Source of the DNA: CAZOKO01 sp964580455
GTDB lineage: Bacteria; Desulfobacterota; WTBG01
DNA length: 35,355 bases
Direction: 5' to 3'
Assembly: GCA_964580455.1 (NCBI GenBank)
Contig: CAZOKO010000015.1
Coordinates: 1 to 35,355 of the forward strand
Shown: in pieces, positions 1-8,793 of the stretch
Layout: every line of letters starts with the position of its first letter
Numbering within the stretch: the stretch's first letter is position 1
The notes under the pieces: generated by a model
The model's input: only the letters and a program-made list of their open reading frames with translations
Told to the model about the DNA's origin: nothing
Databases searched by the model: none
Program-made: the position numbers and the translations under genes

Positions 1-12
1 GCTGGGAACTGT

Positions 13-46
13 ACGGGGGGTGCCGAGTAATCGGCATTCCTACCGT
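13..46. other. Stem-loop with GUAA tetraloop at left edge
   Basis: Ten base pairs (17-26 with 31-40, including two G.U pairs in plus-strand RNA) close a GTAA loop at 27-30. Four more pairs (13-16 with 43-46) lie below a two-base bulge at 41-42. It sits about 55 bases before the gpmI start. It could be the end of an upstream RNA or gene, or a leader structure of gpmI. It is not followed directly by a clean T-run, so it is not a classic terminator. The left part is cut by the window, so no RNA family can be assigned. Confidence 0.4.
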
Positions 47-100
47 GAACCTTTTATTGAAATAATTTGTGGTTTTATAAATGGAGGTGAGAATAGCTGC

Positions 101-1612
101 ATGGCAAAAAAGAGAACTGTATGTCTTATAATAATGGATGGCTGGGGCGTTGCTCCGGCTGACGAGAGAAATGCTCTGGCAAAGGCTGATACACCTAATC
201 TTGATAGATTCTTTTCCAGGTATCCGAATGCTGTTTTAAGAACAGATGGTCTTAATGTAGGGCTGCCTGAGGGTAATCAGGGCAACTCGGAAGTCGGCCA
301 TCTTAACATAGGCTCAGGCAGGATAATAAAACAGATGCTTGTACGTATTGATAGTGACATTGAGGACGGGAGCTTCTATGAGAACGAGGTTTTAAAAGAT
401 GCTGTTGATCATTGTAAAAAAAACAGATCAAACCTTCACCTCATGGGCCTTATACAAGATCAGGGTGTTCATTCTGTGACCCGTCACTGTAATGCTCTGC
501 TTATGCTCTGCCACAAAATGGATTTCGATGATGTTTATGTCCATGTTTTCTCAGACGGACGTGATACTCCGCCCAGGTCCGCAGCAAAATATATTGAAGA
601 TCTGGAGGATGGGATAAAGAATGCAGGCAGGGGAAAGATCGGCACCATCATCGGAAGATACTATGCCATGGACCGTGATACAAACTGGGACAGGATTGAA
701 ATCGCATACGAAAGTCTTACCAAACTCGAAGGTGTTGTCTGCAAAGACTGGAAAGAGGCCATTAAGAATGCTTACGCTGCCGGTGATACCGATGAGTTTA
801 TTAAACCCAGAATAGTCAAAGGGTTTCCGGGAATAAAAGACGGTGATGCAGTGATCAACTTCAACTTCCGGCTCGACCGTGGAAGAGAGATCACCCATTC
901 CCTTACTGATACCGATTTCAAGGGTTTTGAGAGACGTAAACTTGACATAAAATATGTTGGTTTTACAAATTACTATGATAATGGTGAGTTTGAAATAGCA
1001 TTTCCTCCGGTGAAGCATAAAAATATTCTCGGAAAAGTCTTAAGCGATCACGGCCTCAAACAGCTGAGATGTGCCGAGACCGAGAAATATGCTCACGTAA
1101 CCTTCTTTTTTAACGATTCGGATGAGACTCCTTTTGAAGGTGAGGACAGGATTCTGGTACCTTCTCCCAAGGTAGCGACTTACGATCTGCAACCGGAAAT
1201 GAATGCCTATGAGGTAAGAGATAAGCTCCTGGAGGCTATTACCGGCGATAAGTATGATGTGGTTGTCTGCAATTTTGCTAATGGCGATATGGTGGGCCAT
1301 ACCGGTGTTTTTGATGCGGTCATAAAGGCCGGGGAAGCTGTGGATGAATGTGTGGGTGCTGTCACAGATGCTGTTCTTGCGAAAGGGGGAGCGGTTATTA
1401 TTACTGCCGACCACGGCAATGCTGAATGTATGCTATTGGACGACGGCTCTCCCATGACTGCCCACACAACCAATCCGGTTCCTGTTATTGTCTGCGGCGT
1501 TGGTGATGTTGAACTGATAAAGGATGGCAAGCTTAGTGATCTTGCGCCTACTATGCTTAAAATACTGGAGATTGATCAACCTGCGGAGATGACCGGAAGA
1601 TCATTATTTTAA
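101..1612 (+). CDS. gpmI: 2,3-bisphosphoglycerate-independent phosphoglycerate mutase
   Basis: This glycolytic enzyme interconverts 3- and 2-phosphoglycerate in the cytoplasm through a phosphoserine intermediate and needs two metal ions. The 503-residue product has the family's usual length. Visible landmarks are the metal-binding start MDGWG (Asp13), the catalytic-serine motif GNSEVGH (Ser63), FSDGRDTPP, and the C-terminal metal-binding motifs NFANGDMVGHTG and TADHGNAE. I chose ATG 101 because it begins the conserved MAKKRTVCLIIMDGWG stretch and has GGAGGTGAG about 10 bases upstream. The frame is open back to base 20, but that extension resembles nothing in the family. The gene stands alone, with 568 bases of non-coding DNA after it. 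The assignment is secure. Confidence 0.97.
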   Translation: MAKKRTVCLIIMDGWGVAPADERNALAKADTPNLDRFFSRYPNAVLRTDGLNVGLPEGNQGNSEVGHLNIGSGRIIKQMLVRIDSDIEDGSFYENEVLKDAVDHCKKNRSNLHLMGLIQDQGVHSVTRHCNALLMLCHKMDFDDVYVHVFSDGRDTPPRSAAKYIEDLEDGIKNAGRGKIGTIIGRYYAMDRDTNWDRIEIAYESLTKLEGVVCKDWKEAIKNAYAAGDTDEFIKPRIVKGFPGIKDGDAVINFNFRLDRGREITHSLTDTDFKGFERRKLDIKYVGFTNYYDNGEFEIAFPPVKHKNILGKVLSDHGLKQLRCAETEKYAHVTFFFNDSDETPFEGEDRILVPSPKVATYDLQPEMNAYEVRDKLLEAITGDKYDVVVCNFANGDMVGHTGVFDAVIKAGEAVDECVGAVTDAVLAKGGAVIITADHGNAECMLLDDGSPMTAHTTNPVPVIVCGVGDVELIKDGKLSDLAPTMLKILEIDQPAEMTGRSLF

Positions 1613-1634
1613 AATATAGGAATTTCTTTTTTTT

Positions 1635-1695
1635 CAGACAGGATGAACAGGATTGTCTGGATAAATAAAAATCCTGCAAATCCTGTTTGTCCTAT
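1635..1695. repeat. Imperfect inverted repeat, CAGGAT type
   Basis: The left arm contains GGATGAACAGGATT and the right arm AATCCTGCAAATCCTG followed by TTTGTCC, which read as imperfect reverse complements around an A/T-rich centre. Repeats with this wording are scattered between genes in many bacterial genomes. It follows the gpmI stop within about 25 bases, so it may also act as a transcription end. A genome-wide count would be needed to call it a family here. Confidence 0.5.
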
Positions 1696-1906
1696 AGAAA
1701 AGAGTCCCGCCGTAGGCAGATAATTTCATAAAACACATTTTTCCATACTACCTGCGCCTGCATCCCGGGAAGTAGAATCTATTTTCGTCATATTGAGAAG
1801 TAAGGAAGTTCATCACGAAAAGATTTTATTGCCCTCCACTAAACACTTTTCTTCCTATCGTCAGCTATGCCTTAAACTTACAGTAATCGTAAACCGAGGC
1901 CTGGAA

Positions 1907-1948
1907 ACGCACAAAAAAGGTGGCTACATATGAGCCATATTTTTGCGT
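1907..1948. other. Imperfect long hairpin
   Basis: The outer arms ACGCA (1907-1911) and TGCGT with adjoining A- and T-runs pair. The inner arms TGGCT (1921-1925) and AGCCA (1933-1937) pair around a loop containing CATATG. The function is unknown. It may be a decayed repeat element, since no gene lies within 200 bases downstream. Confidence 0.3.
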
Positions 1949-2072
1949 ACGATAGACAAGCTCAAGCCGAAGAGGAATAAAAAATAGTTGAACGAACACC
2001 CCTGCAGATCTTTTTGTTGAAAAGGTCAAACGGAGACTTGACCCCTAATCAGAACATTTTACGCAATAAGTA

Positions 2073-2150
2073 TTGACATTATAATTCTATAAGTGTAAGA
2101 ATGATTAGCATACGAATAAGTTAATTGTAATAATCATTGTTTTATACAAT
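2073..2150 (+). promoter_or_regulatory. Candidate promoter and operator region of efflux operon
   Basis: A perfect -35 word TTGACA (2073-2078) is followed after 17 bases by TAAGAA, a weak -10 word. Around it are symmetric words: ATTCT/AGAAT arms, AATGATTA (2100-2107) with TAATCATT (2131-2138), and ATTGT/ACAAT. Such A/T-rich palindromes suit a MarR-type repressor, and a marR gene lies in the operon. This was judged by eye only and no binding site is proven. Confidence 0.35.
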
Positions 2151-2180
2151 ATTCTTAATACTGCGAGAAAGGAGGAAGTA

Positions 2181-3827
2181 ATGATGGAAAGAAATAGTCA
2201 AAAGAGTAAAAGAGGGTTTTTTATCATGCGTTTTATTTCAATAGTTTTTCTTTTTGTGAGTATCGTCCTTTTGTTTCCATTGAGGGGCTTCATTTCCGCA
2301 CAGGAGACGGTTGGTGAAGAAATAGATTTTATTGAAGGCAATACGATAAAACTCCCTTTAAAGAGCGTTATCTTCCTGGCACTGAAGAATAATTTGCAGA
2401 TTGCCTTTGAGAGTCTGGGGCCCAATGTTTCTGAGACAGATATTGCGCGAGAGGAATCCGTCTATGACCCAAATGTTTCTCTCCAGTTCGGTAAAGACAG
2501 GAGAGTAACCCAGACGGGTAATTTCCTTGCTGGTGCTGGTGAGCCAAGCATTTACCAGGAAAGTTGGGATCTTGAAGTTGATGTGATGAAGAAATTTGTT
2601 TCAGGAACATCGGCTGAACTGAAATGGAACTCCAGTGATTCAAAGACTGACTTTCTTTTTCAGGCACTTGTTCCTCAGTATGAATCTGAACTTAACCTTT
2701 CACTTACTCAACCACTTTTAAAGGATTTTGGTATAGACGTTGGGAAGAGCATGATTAAAATAGCCAGCCTCAACTTTAAAATGTCACAGGACCAGTTTAA
2801 GGGTAGGGTAATGGATATCCTTTATGAAATCGAGAAACAATATTGGAACCTCTACTTTCAAATTAAGGATTATGAGGCAAGGGAAAAGTCCCTCAAACTG
2901 GCCGAAGATCTTTTAAGAGAGTTCAAGATTAAGATAGAGGCGGGTACCCTTGCCCCCATCGAGATTTACCAGGCTGAGGCAGAAGTGGCAACCAGAAAAG
3001 AAGATTTGATTGTGACAAGGGATTTACTTAAGGATTCGGAAGACAGGCTAAAGTCTGCCCTGAATTTCTATGAAAAAGAGCAGTACTGGGACCTGGTGAT
3101 TATACCTGCTGATGAACCGAGACCTGCTGTTTCCAAGGAGGATTTGATGGAGGGTATTAAGGAAGCCTTTAAATATCGGCCTGACTATAACCAGGCAAAG
3201 ATGGACATCGAGGCGAGGAACATAATGGTGAAATATACTAAAAACCAGGTACTGCCAAGGGTGGATCTCTTTGGCACCATTGGTACCATGGGGTTGGGTG
3301 GTCGTGGCAATCCAGATGCAATGGATTTTGGGGGTGGAGGTAATGGTGGTAACGATGCCAGCTCTTTTTCAACACACTGGGATGATGTGTCGGATCACAT
3401 GGCCTCAGGAGATTTCTATAATTATACAATCGGTATAAAGATTGAATTTCCTCTGGGGAATCGGTTTGCCAAGAGCCAGTATTCCAGAGCCAAAGTTGAG
3501 GCTTTACGGGCAGCGACCTATCTTAAGGATTTAGAAAATATTATAATTAATGAAATGAGGGCTGCGGTGAGGCAGGTCGAAACAAATCTAGAAATGATTG
3601 AGGCAGCCGGGGCGAGTTTGAAACTGGCTGATGAAAAATTAAAGGCTGAGGAGAAAAAGTATGAAGTCGGTCTCTCTACTACTCATGATTTATTAGAGTT
3701 TCAAGATGATTTGGCACGGGCAGAAAGCAGAGAGGCGCGTACACTTACTGAGTATGAAAAGTCTCTGGTTAATCTTGCCCGGGTTAAAGGTTTATTATTG
3801 GAGGAACATAATATTACCATAGATTAA
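2181..3827 (+). CDS. TolC-like outer membrane efflux protein
   Basis: This is a predicted outer-membrane channel component of a tripartite efflux pump. The 548-residue protein has a basic N-terminus and hydrophobic signal peptide ending near FISA (about residues 16-40). Two related halves of long alpha-helical segments follow, typical of the OEP/TolC fold (for example residues 200-300 and 430-540, rich in E, K and A). A Gly-rich insert lies around residues 370-400. The start at 2181 has AAGGAGGAAG just upstream. ATG 2226 would give a tighter signal peptide but lacks an equally good ribosome site. The next genes are a MarR regulator, an adaptor and an RND pump, all on the same strand, which fits a complete pump operon. 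Confidence 0.9.
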   Translation: MMERNSQKSKRGFFIMRFISIVFLFVSIVLLFPLRGFISAQETVGEEIDFIEGNTIKLPLKSVIFLALKNNLQIAFESLGPNVSETDIAREESVYDPNVSLQFGKDRRVTQTGNFLAGAGEPSIYQESWDLEVDVMKKFVSGTSAELKWNSSDSKTDFLFQALVPQYESELNLSLTQPLLKDFGIDVGKSMIKIASLNFKMSQDQFKGRVMDILYEIEKQYWNLYFQIKDYEAREKSLKLAEDLLREFKIKIEAGTLAPIEIYQAEAEVATRKEDLIVTRDLLKDSEDRLKSALNFYEKEQYWDLVIIPADEPRPAVSKEDLMEGIKEAFKYRPDYNQAKMDIEARNIMVKYTKNQVLPRVDLFGTIGTMGLGGRGNPDAMDFGGGGNGGNDASSFSTHWDDVSDHMASGDFYNYTIGIKIEFPLGNRFAKSQYSRAKVEALRAATYLKDLENIIINEMRAAVRQVETNLEMIEAAGASLKLADEKLKAEEKKYEVGLSTTHDLLEFQDDLARAESREARTLTEYEKSLVNLARVKGLLLEEHNITID

Positions 3828-3851
3828 AAAGAGCTTAAGGAGAGGTGATTT

Positions 3852-4295
3852 ATGATAGCTGACTTTGAAAAAACTGGTCATTTAATGGGTATGCTCCATC
3901 GTTCTTTGAGGCGGAACTATGACAGGCGACTCAAGGACTTTGGTTTAACTCCCTGTCAGTTTGAAGTTCTTATGACTTTGTGGGAAGCGGATGACATATT
4001 ATTAAGTGAGCTTGGCAGAAGGGTGTCGAGGGATGGGCCGACCATTACCGGGGTCATTGATCGAATGGAAAAAAAGATGTTAGTGAAACGGAAAAGAGAT
4101 TCCCTCGATCGGAGAGTAGTCAAAGTGGTTCTTACCTCAAAGAGCAGGGGCATGAAAGAACAGCTTTCCATTACCAGAAAAGAGATTCTGGGGAGGATTG
4201 CTAAAAATCTCTCATCAAAAGAGATAAAGCACTTGGAGACTCTATTGGTAAAGATGATTAAGAATATAGGAGGGGAAGAGGTCTCAAATAGTTAG
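3852..4295 (+). CDS. MarR-family transcriptional regulator
   Basis: This 147-residue winged-helix DNA-binding protein is of MarR size. The recognition region is around residues 50-75 (LLSELGRRVSRDGPTITGVI). It is followed by the wing with the hallmark DSLDRRVVKVVLT, in which the D-x-R-R pattern is typical of the family. Dimerisation helices lie at both ends. GGAGAGG lies 6 bases before ATG 3852. It sits 24 bases after the TolC-like gene and before the adaptor and pump, so it probably represses this operon and is released by a small hydrophobic or phenolic ligand. That is inference from family behaviour. Confidence 0.9.
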   Translation: MIADFEKTGHLMGMLHRSLRRNYDRRLKDFGLTPCQFEVLMTLWEADDILLSELGRRVSRDGPTITGVIDRMEKKMLVKRKRDSLDRRVVKVVLTSKSRGMKEQLSITRKEILGRIAKNLSSKEIKHLETLLVKMIKNIGGEEVSNS

Positions 4296-4381
4296 GAAAT
4301 TAAAATATCGAACAAGGAATGATGAATGCCGAAGGAGAGCAGGATATTTAATCTAACCCCATTGCACAAAGGTTAAAAGTA

Positions 4382-5488
4382 ATGAGACTAAAAATTGGTA
4401 TATTATTAGGGATATTTCTTTTGATTGCACTGATCTGGTTTATACGGGATGATGGTAGCCCTGACTCTGAGAACTTGAAGGAGGAGGCTCAGCAGGCCAA
4501 GGCTTTTCCCGTTGAAGTTACTAAGGTGTCATTTGAGAAAGTGGAACATTATCTGGATGCGATAGGGAGCTTTTTACCTGAAGATGAGGTAACTGTAAGT
4601 ACGGAGGTTGAAGGGATTGTAGAGAAGCGATTTGTTGATGAGGGGGATCGTGTAAAAAAGGGCGATCGTTTAATCAAAATTGATGATGAAGCATTTCGCT
4701 TCCAGAGAGAAGAGGCTGAAGCGTCCTTGAAAGAGGCTGAGGAAAGGTTAAAGAACGCTGAGCTTACCTTAAAGCGGATAAACCAGCTATTGGAAGAGAA
4801 GGTAATCGATCAGCAGAAATATGACGATACCATTACGCAGTTCAACTTGAGCCAAGCTACCGTAGAAAACGTTAAGGCAAAACTTAAGCGTTACAGAAAA
4901 TCGTTAAGGGATACATTGATTGTATCACCTTTGGATGGTGTGGTGAGTGAGAGAATGGTAAGTGAGGGGGAATATGTAAAGGTGGGAACTAATCTTTTAA
5001 AGATTGTAGATATCGATCCACTTAAGCTTAGTTTTGCCCTTCCTGAGAAATTTTCCGGCCAGCTCAAAATTGGACAGATGGTGGAGGTGGAAACAAAAGC
5101 TTATCCCGGCAAGATTTTTACAGGGGATGTATATTTCATCAGCCCCAAAGTTAATTTGAATACCAGGACATTTGAGGTCAAAGCAAAAGTTAAAAACACA
5201 AATTATCAATTAAAGCCAGGTTTTTTTGTTGATGTAAAACTGTTCCTTGATGTTAATGAAAGCGCAATGGTACTTCCTGAAGGTGCTGTAGTTATGAGAG
5301 AAGGAAGACATGTGGTGCTGATGGTTCAAGGGGGAAAGATAACAATCAAGGGTGTGAGACCGGGTAAGAGGTTTAATGGAAAAGTGGAAATCCTTGATGG
5401 AGTTGACAAGGATGATCTTATGGTGGTATCCGGGTTGGGTGAGTTCATAGAAGGAAGTAGAGTGGAAGTGGTTGATAGCAAGCCTTAG
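4382..5488 (+). CDS. RND efflux periplasmic adaptor (membrane fusion protein)
   Basis: This protein bridges the inner-membrane RND pump and the TolC-like channel in the periplasm. The 368 residues begin with an N-terminal membrane anchor (about 3-22). The first half-lipoyl domain has the motif GIVEKRFVDEGDRVKKGD. An alpha-helical hairpin (about 105-178) is followed by the second half-lipoyl motif SPLDGVVSERMVSEGEYVKVG, then beta-barrel and membrane-proximal domains. No lipobox Cys follows the anchor, so it is probably held by the uncleaved helix. The gene starts 86 bases after the marR stop and its stop lies 11 bases before the pump gene, so the two are surely co-transcribed. Confidence 0.92.
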   Translation: MRLKIGILLGIFLLIALIWFIRDDGSPDSENLKEEAQQAKAFPVEVTKVSFEKVEHYLDAIGSFLPEDEVTVSTEVEGIVEKRFVDEGDRVKKGDRLIKIDDEAFRFQREEAEASLKEAEERLKNAELTLKRINQLLEEKVIDQQKYDDTITQFNLSQATVENVKAKLKRYRKSLRDTLIVSPLDGVVSERMVSEGEYVKVGTNLLKIVDIDPLKLSFALPEKFSGQLKIGQMVEVETKAYPGKIFTGDVYFISPKVNLNTRTFEVKAKVKNTNYQLKPGFFVDVKLFLDVNESAMVLPEGAVVMREGRHVVLMVQGGKITIKGVRPGKRFNGKVEILDGVDKDDLMVVSGLGEFIEGSRVEVVDSKP

Positions 5489-5499
5489 AGGAGAGGTGT

Positions 5500-8400
5500 A
5501 TGTTTTTATCTGATGTATCAATCAAGAAGCCTGTTTTTGCTACAATGATGATTGCAGCGCTTATACTATTTGGTTTGATAAGTCGTCAGCGGATGGGTGT
5601 TGACCTCTATCCGGACATCGATTTCCCTATCGTTACTGTGACGGCAAGATTGGAAGGGGCAAGTCCGGAGGTTATCGAAACGGAGGTGACGGACCCCCTT
5701 GAAGATGCGGTTGGTACCGTTGAAGGGGTGCGGCATATCATCTCTCACAGCAGTCAAGGTACATCCCAAGTGGTCACAGAATTCGAATTGGAAACAAACA
5801 TTGATGTAGCCGCTCAGGATATCCGTGACAAAATATCTCGCACGCGTTATATGCTCCCCAAAGAAATGGACCCTCCCATTGTCAGTAAAGTGGATATCAG
5901 TGCTCGTCCCATCATGTGGTTGGGAATAACCGGCAGTATGGGCAAACTGGAACTGAGCATGATTGCAGATGATATCATTAAACCCATGGTGGAAACTGTT
6001 CCTGGTGTGGGGAATGTTTTCCTGCCAGGCTTGAGGAAGCGAGAAGTCAGGATTTGGATGGACGATCGCAGAATGGAAGCTTATCATGTAACGGCTGAAG
6101 ATGTTAAGCAGGCTCTCATAACAAAGAACGTAGAGATACCAGCGGGGACCATTGAAAATCCGGTAAGAGAGTTGACCGTAAAGACCATGGGCGAATTTGG
6201 GAGTGTGGGTGAGTTTAATAACTTGATTATTTCTTTTCGGGAAGGGGCACCGGTCAGGCTCTCTGATGTTGGTTTTGCCGAGGATGGAATGGAGGACAAA
6301 CGGTCTTTGGCCCGTTTTCAGGGAGAGCAGGCGATCGGCATGGGGATTGTTCCTCGTTCGGGGGCTAATAATGTGGCAGTAGCCAATAGCGTTAAAAAGA
6401 AAATAAAAGAAATCTCTAAACTGGTTCCTCAGGTGAAGATCAGAAGCTGCTTTGATTCTTCCACGTTTATTAAACAGTCTATTTCAGATGTTCAATTTGA
6501 TCTGCTCTATGGTGCTTTTTTGGCAGCTCTGGTGGTTTTTCTCTTTCTGAGAACGTTCAAGACCACACTGATTATCGCATTGGCCATCCCAACTTCTCTG
6601 ATTGGTTCTTTTTGGGTAATGAATATCCTGGGATTTACCATCAACAGTATGACCATGCTTGCCCTCTCTCTTTGCGTAGGATTGGTGGTTGATGATGCCA
6701 TTGTGGTTCTGGAAAATATTTTCCGTCATGCTGAAATGGGAAAGAGTTCAGTCAAAGCATCGCAAGAAGGAACCAGTGAGATTGCCTTTGCTGCAATTGC
6801 CGCTACCTTAACTATTGTGGCCGTCTTTGTGCCTGTGGCCTTTATTAAAGGGATGATTGGTAGATTTTATTTTCAATTTGGTATCTCGGTAGCGGCTGCG
6901 GTCCTGATCTCTCTTTTTATTGCACTGACCCTGACCCCTATGCTTTGTTCCCGTTATCTTTCCGTGACTAAAAGACACGGGACGATTTATGAGATGTTAG
7001 AAAATGCATTTCTAAGCATTGAACGATCTTACAGCAAGGCGCTTTCTAAAATCTGCCTGCGGGGTTTCTGGTATCGTTTCTGGTTCGCCCTTGTTAGTGC
7101 TGTATTAACATTTACAGTGAGCGCTCTATTTTTTGGTATGCTCAAAAAGGAGCTCATTACCTCAGAGGATCGGAGTGATTTCTTTATCCAGTTTAAAACA
7201 CCCGTTGGCTCTTCACTGGAACTGACCGATGGGAAAATGGCTCAGATGGAGGCTGTTATGAGAAGTTTTCCTGAAGTGAGTTCAGTATTCGCTGCATTGG
7301 GAGGTTTTCAACGTGACGAGTCCAATCGGGGGATGCTTTTTATTCAATTGGTTGATCCTTCAAAAAGGGAGATGACGCAGCAAGAGATAATGGCAGCCAT
7401 TCGCAGGAAGTTTGCAGAAATACCGGGCCTTTTGGCTAATGTGCAGGATATTTCTATTGGAGGTGTGCATGGTGAGAGGGATTCTCCCCTGCAATTTGAT
7501 ATAAAGGGGCACAACCTTATGGAACTCTATAGGGTATCTGAAGGTGTGGTTAAAAAGATAAGGGAGATTCCTGGGATTGTTGATGTTGATACAGGGATGG
7601 ATCTTACCAAGCCTGAAGTTCGCATATATATCGACCGCGATCGAGCAGGTGATCTGGGTGTCGATATCCGCAGCATTGCCTCAGCCGTCAATACCCTCAT
7701 TGGTGGAGAAGATGTGGGTAAATACAAGGAAGGGGGTAAGAGTTATGACGTTCGTGTCCGTTTAGTACCAGACCAGAGAGAAAAGCCTGAGGATATTTCT
7801 CGTTTGCTAATTAAAACGAGTAATGGGGAATTAATTCGATTGAACAATGTGGTGCAAATAGAAGAAGCGGTAGGCCCGGATGTGATTAACAGAAAAGATC
7901 GGATGCGCAGTGTGACCATCTATGGAAACCTGGAAGAAAAGACTTTGGGAGAGGCCTTAAAAGAGAGCAAAGAAGTAGCCCACACAATTATTCCTGAGGG
8001 ATATACCTTAACTGAAAGTGGCCAGGCAGAGACTATGAAAGAGGCCATCGCGTCTCTCATTTTTGCCTTTCTGCTGGCCATTGTCATTACCTATATGGTT
8101 TTGTCTTCTCAATTCGAGAGTTTTATTCACCCCCTTACTATTATGCTTGCACTCCCTTTGAGTTTTATTGGAGCGCTGGGATTTTTGTTGCTTACCGGGA
8201 ATACACTCAACGTGATGAGCTATATTGGGATGATCATGCTCATGGGAATTGTTACCAAGAACTCTATCCTTCTGGTAGATTATACCAATACCCTGCGATT
8301 GAGGGGGAAACCCAGGGATGAAGCTGTACTTGAAGCAGCTCCCGTAAGACTGCGTCCTATTTTGATGACGGCCATCTCTACTATTGCCGGCGTTCTCCCC

Positions 8401-8568
8401 GTTGCCCTCGGGTTTGGAGCAGGTGGAGAGTCCAGAGCTCCCATGGCAATCGCTACCGCTGGGGGTATGGCCACTTCTACTTTGCTTACCTTATTCATTG
8501 TTCCTGTAGTGTACATGCTGCTTGACGATATCGTTCAAAAGTTTAGGGGAAAAAGAAGGAACTTGTAA
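5500..8568 (+). CDS. RND efflux pump, HAE1/AcrB family
   Basis: This is a proton-driven inner-membrane exporter of hydrophobic or amphiphilic compounds. Its 1022 residues are close to the usual HAE1 length. It shows the N-terminal helix followed by YPDIDFP, the porter-domain signature GVRHIISHSSQGTSQ, the TM4 proton-relay pair Asp398-Asp399 within GLVVDDAIVVLEN, and the C-terminal KNSILLVDYTN. Two large periplasmic loops separate the two six-helix halves, as expected. With the upstream adaptor and TolC-like channel it forms a full tripartite pump. The substrate cannot be read from sequence. A terminator-like hairpin begins at its stop codon. Confidence 0.95.
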   Translation: MFLSDVSIKKPVFATMMIAALILFGLISRQRMGVDLYPDIDFPIVTVTARLEGASPEVIETEVTDPLEDAVGTVEGVRHIISHSSQGTSQVVTEFELETNIDVAAQDIRDKISRTRYMLPKEMDPPIVSKVDISARPIMWLGITGSMGKLELSMIADDIIKPMVETVPGVGNVFLPGLRKREVRIWMDDRRMEAYHVTAEDVKQALITKNVEIPAGTIENPVRELTVKTMGEFGSVGEFNNLIISFREGAPVRLSDVGFAEDGMEDKRSLARFQGEQAIGMGIVPRSGANNVAVANSVKKKIKEISKLVPQVKIRSCFDSSTFIKQSISDVQFDLLYGAFLAALVVFLFLRTFKTTLIIALAIPTSLIGSFWVMNILGFTINSMTMLALSLCVGLVVDDAIVVLENIFRHAEMGKSSVKASQEGTSEIAFAAIAATLTIVAVFVPVAFIKGMIGRFYFQFGISVAAAVLISLFIALTLTPMLCSRYLSVTKRHGTIYEMLENAFLSIERSYSKALSKICLRGFWYRFWFALVSAVLTFTVSALFFGMLKKELITSEDRSDFFIQFKTPVGSSLELTDGKMAQMEAVMRSFPEVSSVFAALGGFQRDESNRGMLFIQLVDPSKREMTQQEIMAAIRRKFAEIPGLLANVQDISIGGVHGERDSPLQFDIKGHNLMELYRVSEGVVKKIREIPGIVDVDTGMDLTKPEVRIYIDRDRAGDLGVDIRSIASAVNTLIGGEDVGKYKEGGKSYDVRVRLVPDQREKPEDISRLLIKTSNGELIRLNNVVQIEEAVGPDVINRKDRMRSVTIYGNLEEKTLGEALKESKEVAHTIIPEGYTLTESGQAETMKEAIASLIFAFLLAIVITYMVLSSQFESFIHPLTIMLALPLSFIGALGFLLLTGNTLNVMSYIGMIMLMGIVTKNSILLVDYTNTLRLRGKPRDEAVLEAAPVRLRPILMTAISTIAGVLPVALGFGAGGESRAPMAIATAGGMATSTLLTLFIVPVVYMLLDDIVQKFRGKRRNL

Positions 8569-8599
8569 AAATCTCCCTTTTATTGAAGCGGGATTTTTT
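8569..8599 (+). terminator. Rho-independent terminator after the RND pump
   Basis: AAATC-T-CCC (8569-8577, one bulged T) pairs with GGGATTT (8590-8596), and a run of T ends at 8599. It begins right after the pump stop codon, so it probably ends the efflux operon transcript and isolates the next regulator gene. Confidence 0.6.
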
Positions 8600-8724
8600 C
8601 AACTCGCCGGAGTAGCATTCCTAATGCAAAATCGATTAAGTTGTTCATTGCGATTAATAATATTCATTATATATCAGCATGTTAGGTCAATCGTCCCGGG
8701 AGAAAAAAATTATAAATAAAAAGG

Positions 8725-8751
8725 TTGACAAATAACTGCGATTCATATAGA
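8725..8751 (+). promoter_or_regulatory. Candidate promoter before second marR
   Basis: A perfect TTGACA lies at 8725-8730, with TATAGA at 8746-8751 as a possible -10 (15-base spacer, short) or TAGAAA two bases further (17-base spacer). The same TTG could be read as a start codon extending the marR frame, but the promoter reading makes the ATG at 8794 the better start. Confidence 0.35.
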
Positions 8752-8778
8752 AAGTTTGGGAATCTAAATATTAAAAAC

Positions 8779-8791
8779 TCAAATTATTTGA
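8779..8791. promoter_or_regulatory. 13-bp palindrome, candidate MarR operator
   Basis: TCAAAT-T-ATTTGA is a perfect odd-centred palindrome ending two bases before ATG 8794 and lying downstream of a candidate promoter. Its position suits autorepression by the MarR protein encoded next. It also overlaps the place where a ribosome site would be expected. Confidence 0.35.
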
Positions 8792-8793
8792 AA

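Larger units (their letters stand above)
1613..2072. other. Non-coding stretch with dispersed repeats
   Basis: No convincing gene is present between gpmI and the promoter region of the efflux operon. The stretch holds an imperfect inverted repeat built on the words CAGGAT and ATCCTG (about 1635-1695) and a second stem-loop at 1907-1948, both listed separately. The rest shows no coding frame of useful length and nothing I recognise. Confidence 0.5.

Noticed and set aside
13..46. Group II intron domain V
   Set aside because: The 3-prime-side bulge and tetraloop are similar, but there is no AGC triad, the upper helix is too long and no intron sequence follows.
20..100. Upstream in-frame extension of gpmI
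   Set aside because: It runs through the structured element, resembles no iPGM N-terminus, and a strong ribosome site precedes ATG 101.
8522..8719. Open frame overlapping the RND pump end and the terminator
   Set aside because: It overlaps the pump in another frame, crosses a terminator hairpin, and the translation is unlike any protein family.
8725..8793. TTG start extending the second MarR by 23 residues
   Set aside because: The TTG lies in a perfect -35 word, there is no ribosome site, and the added residues do not fit the family.
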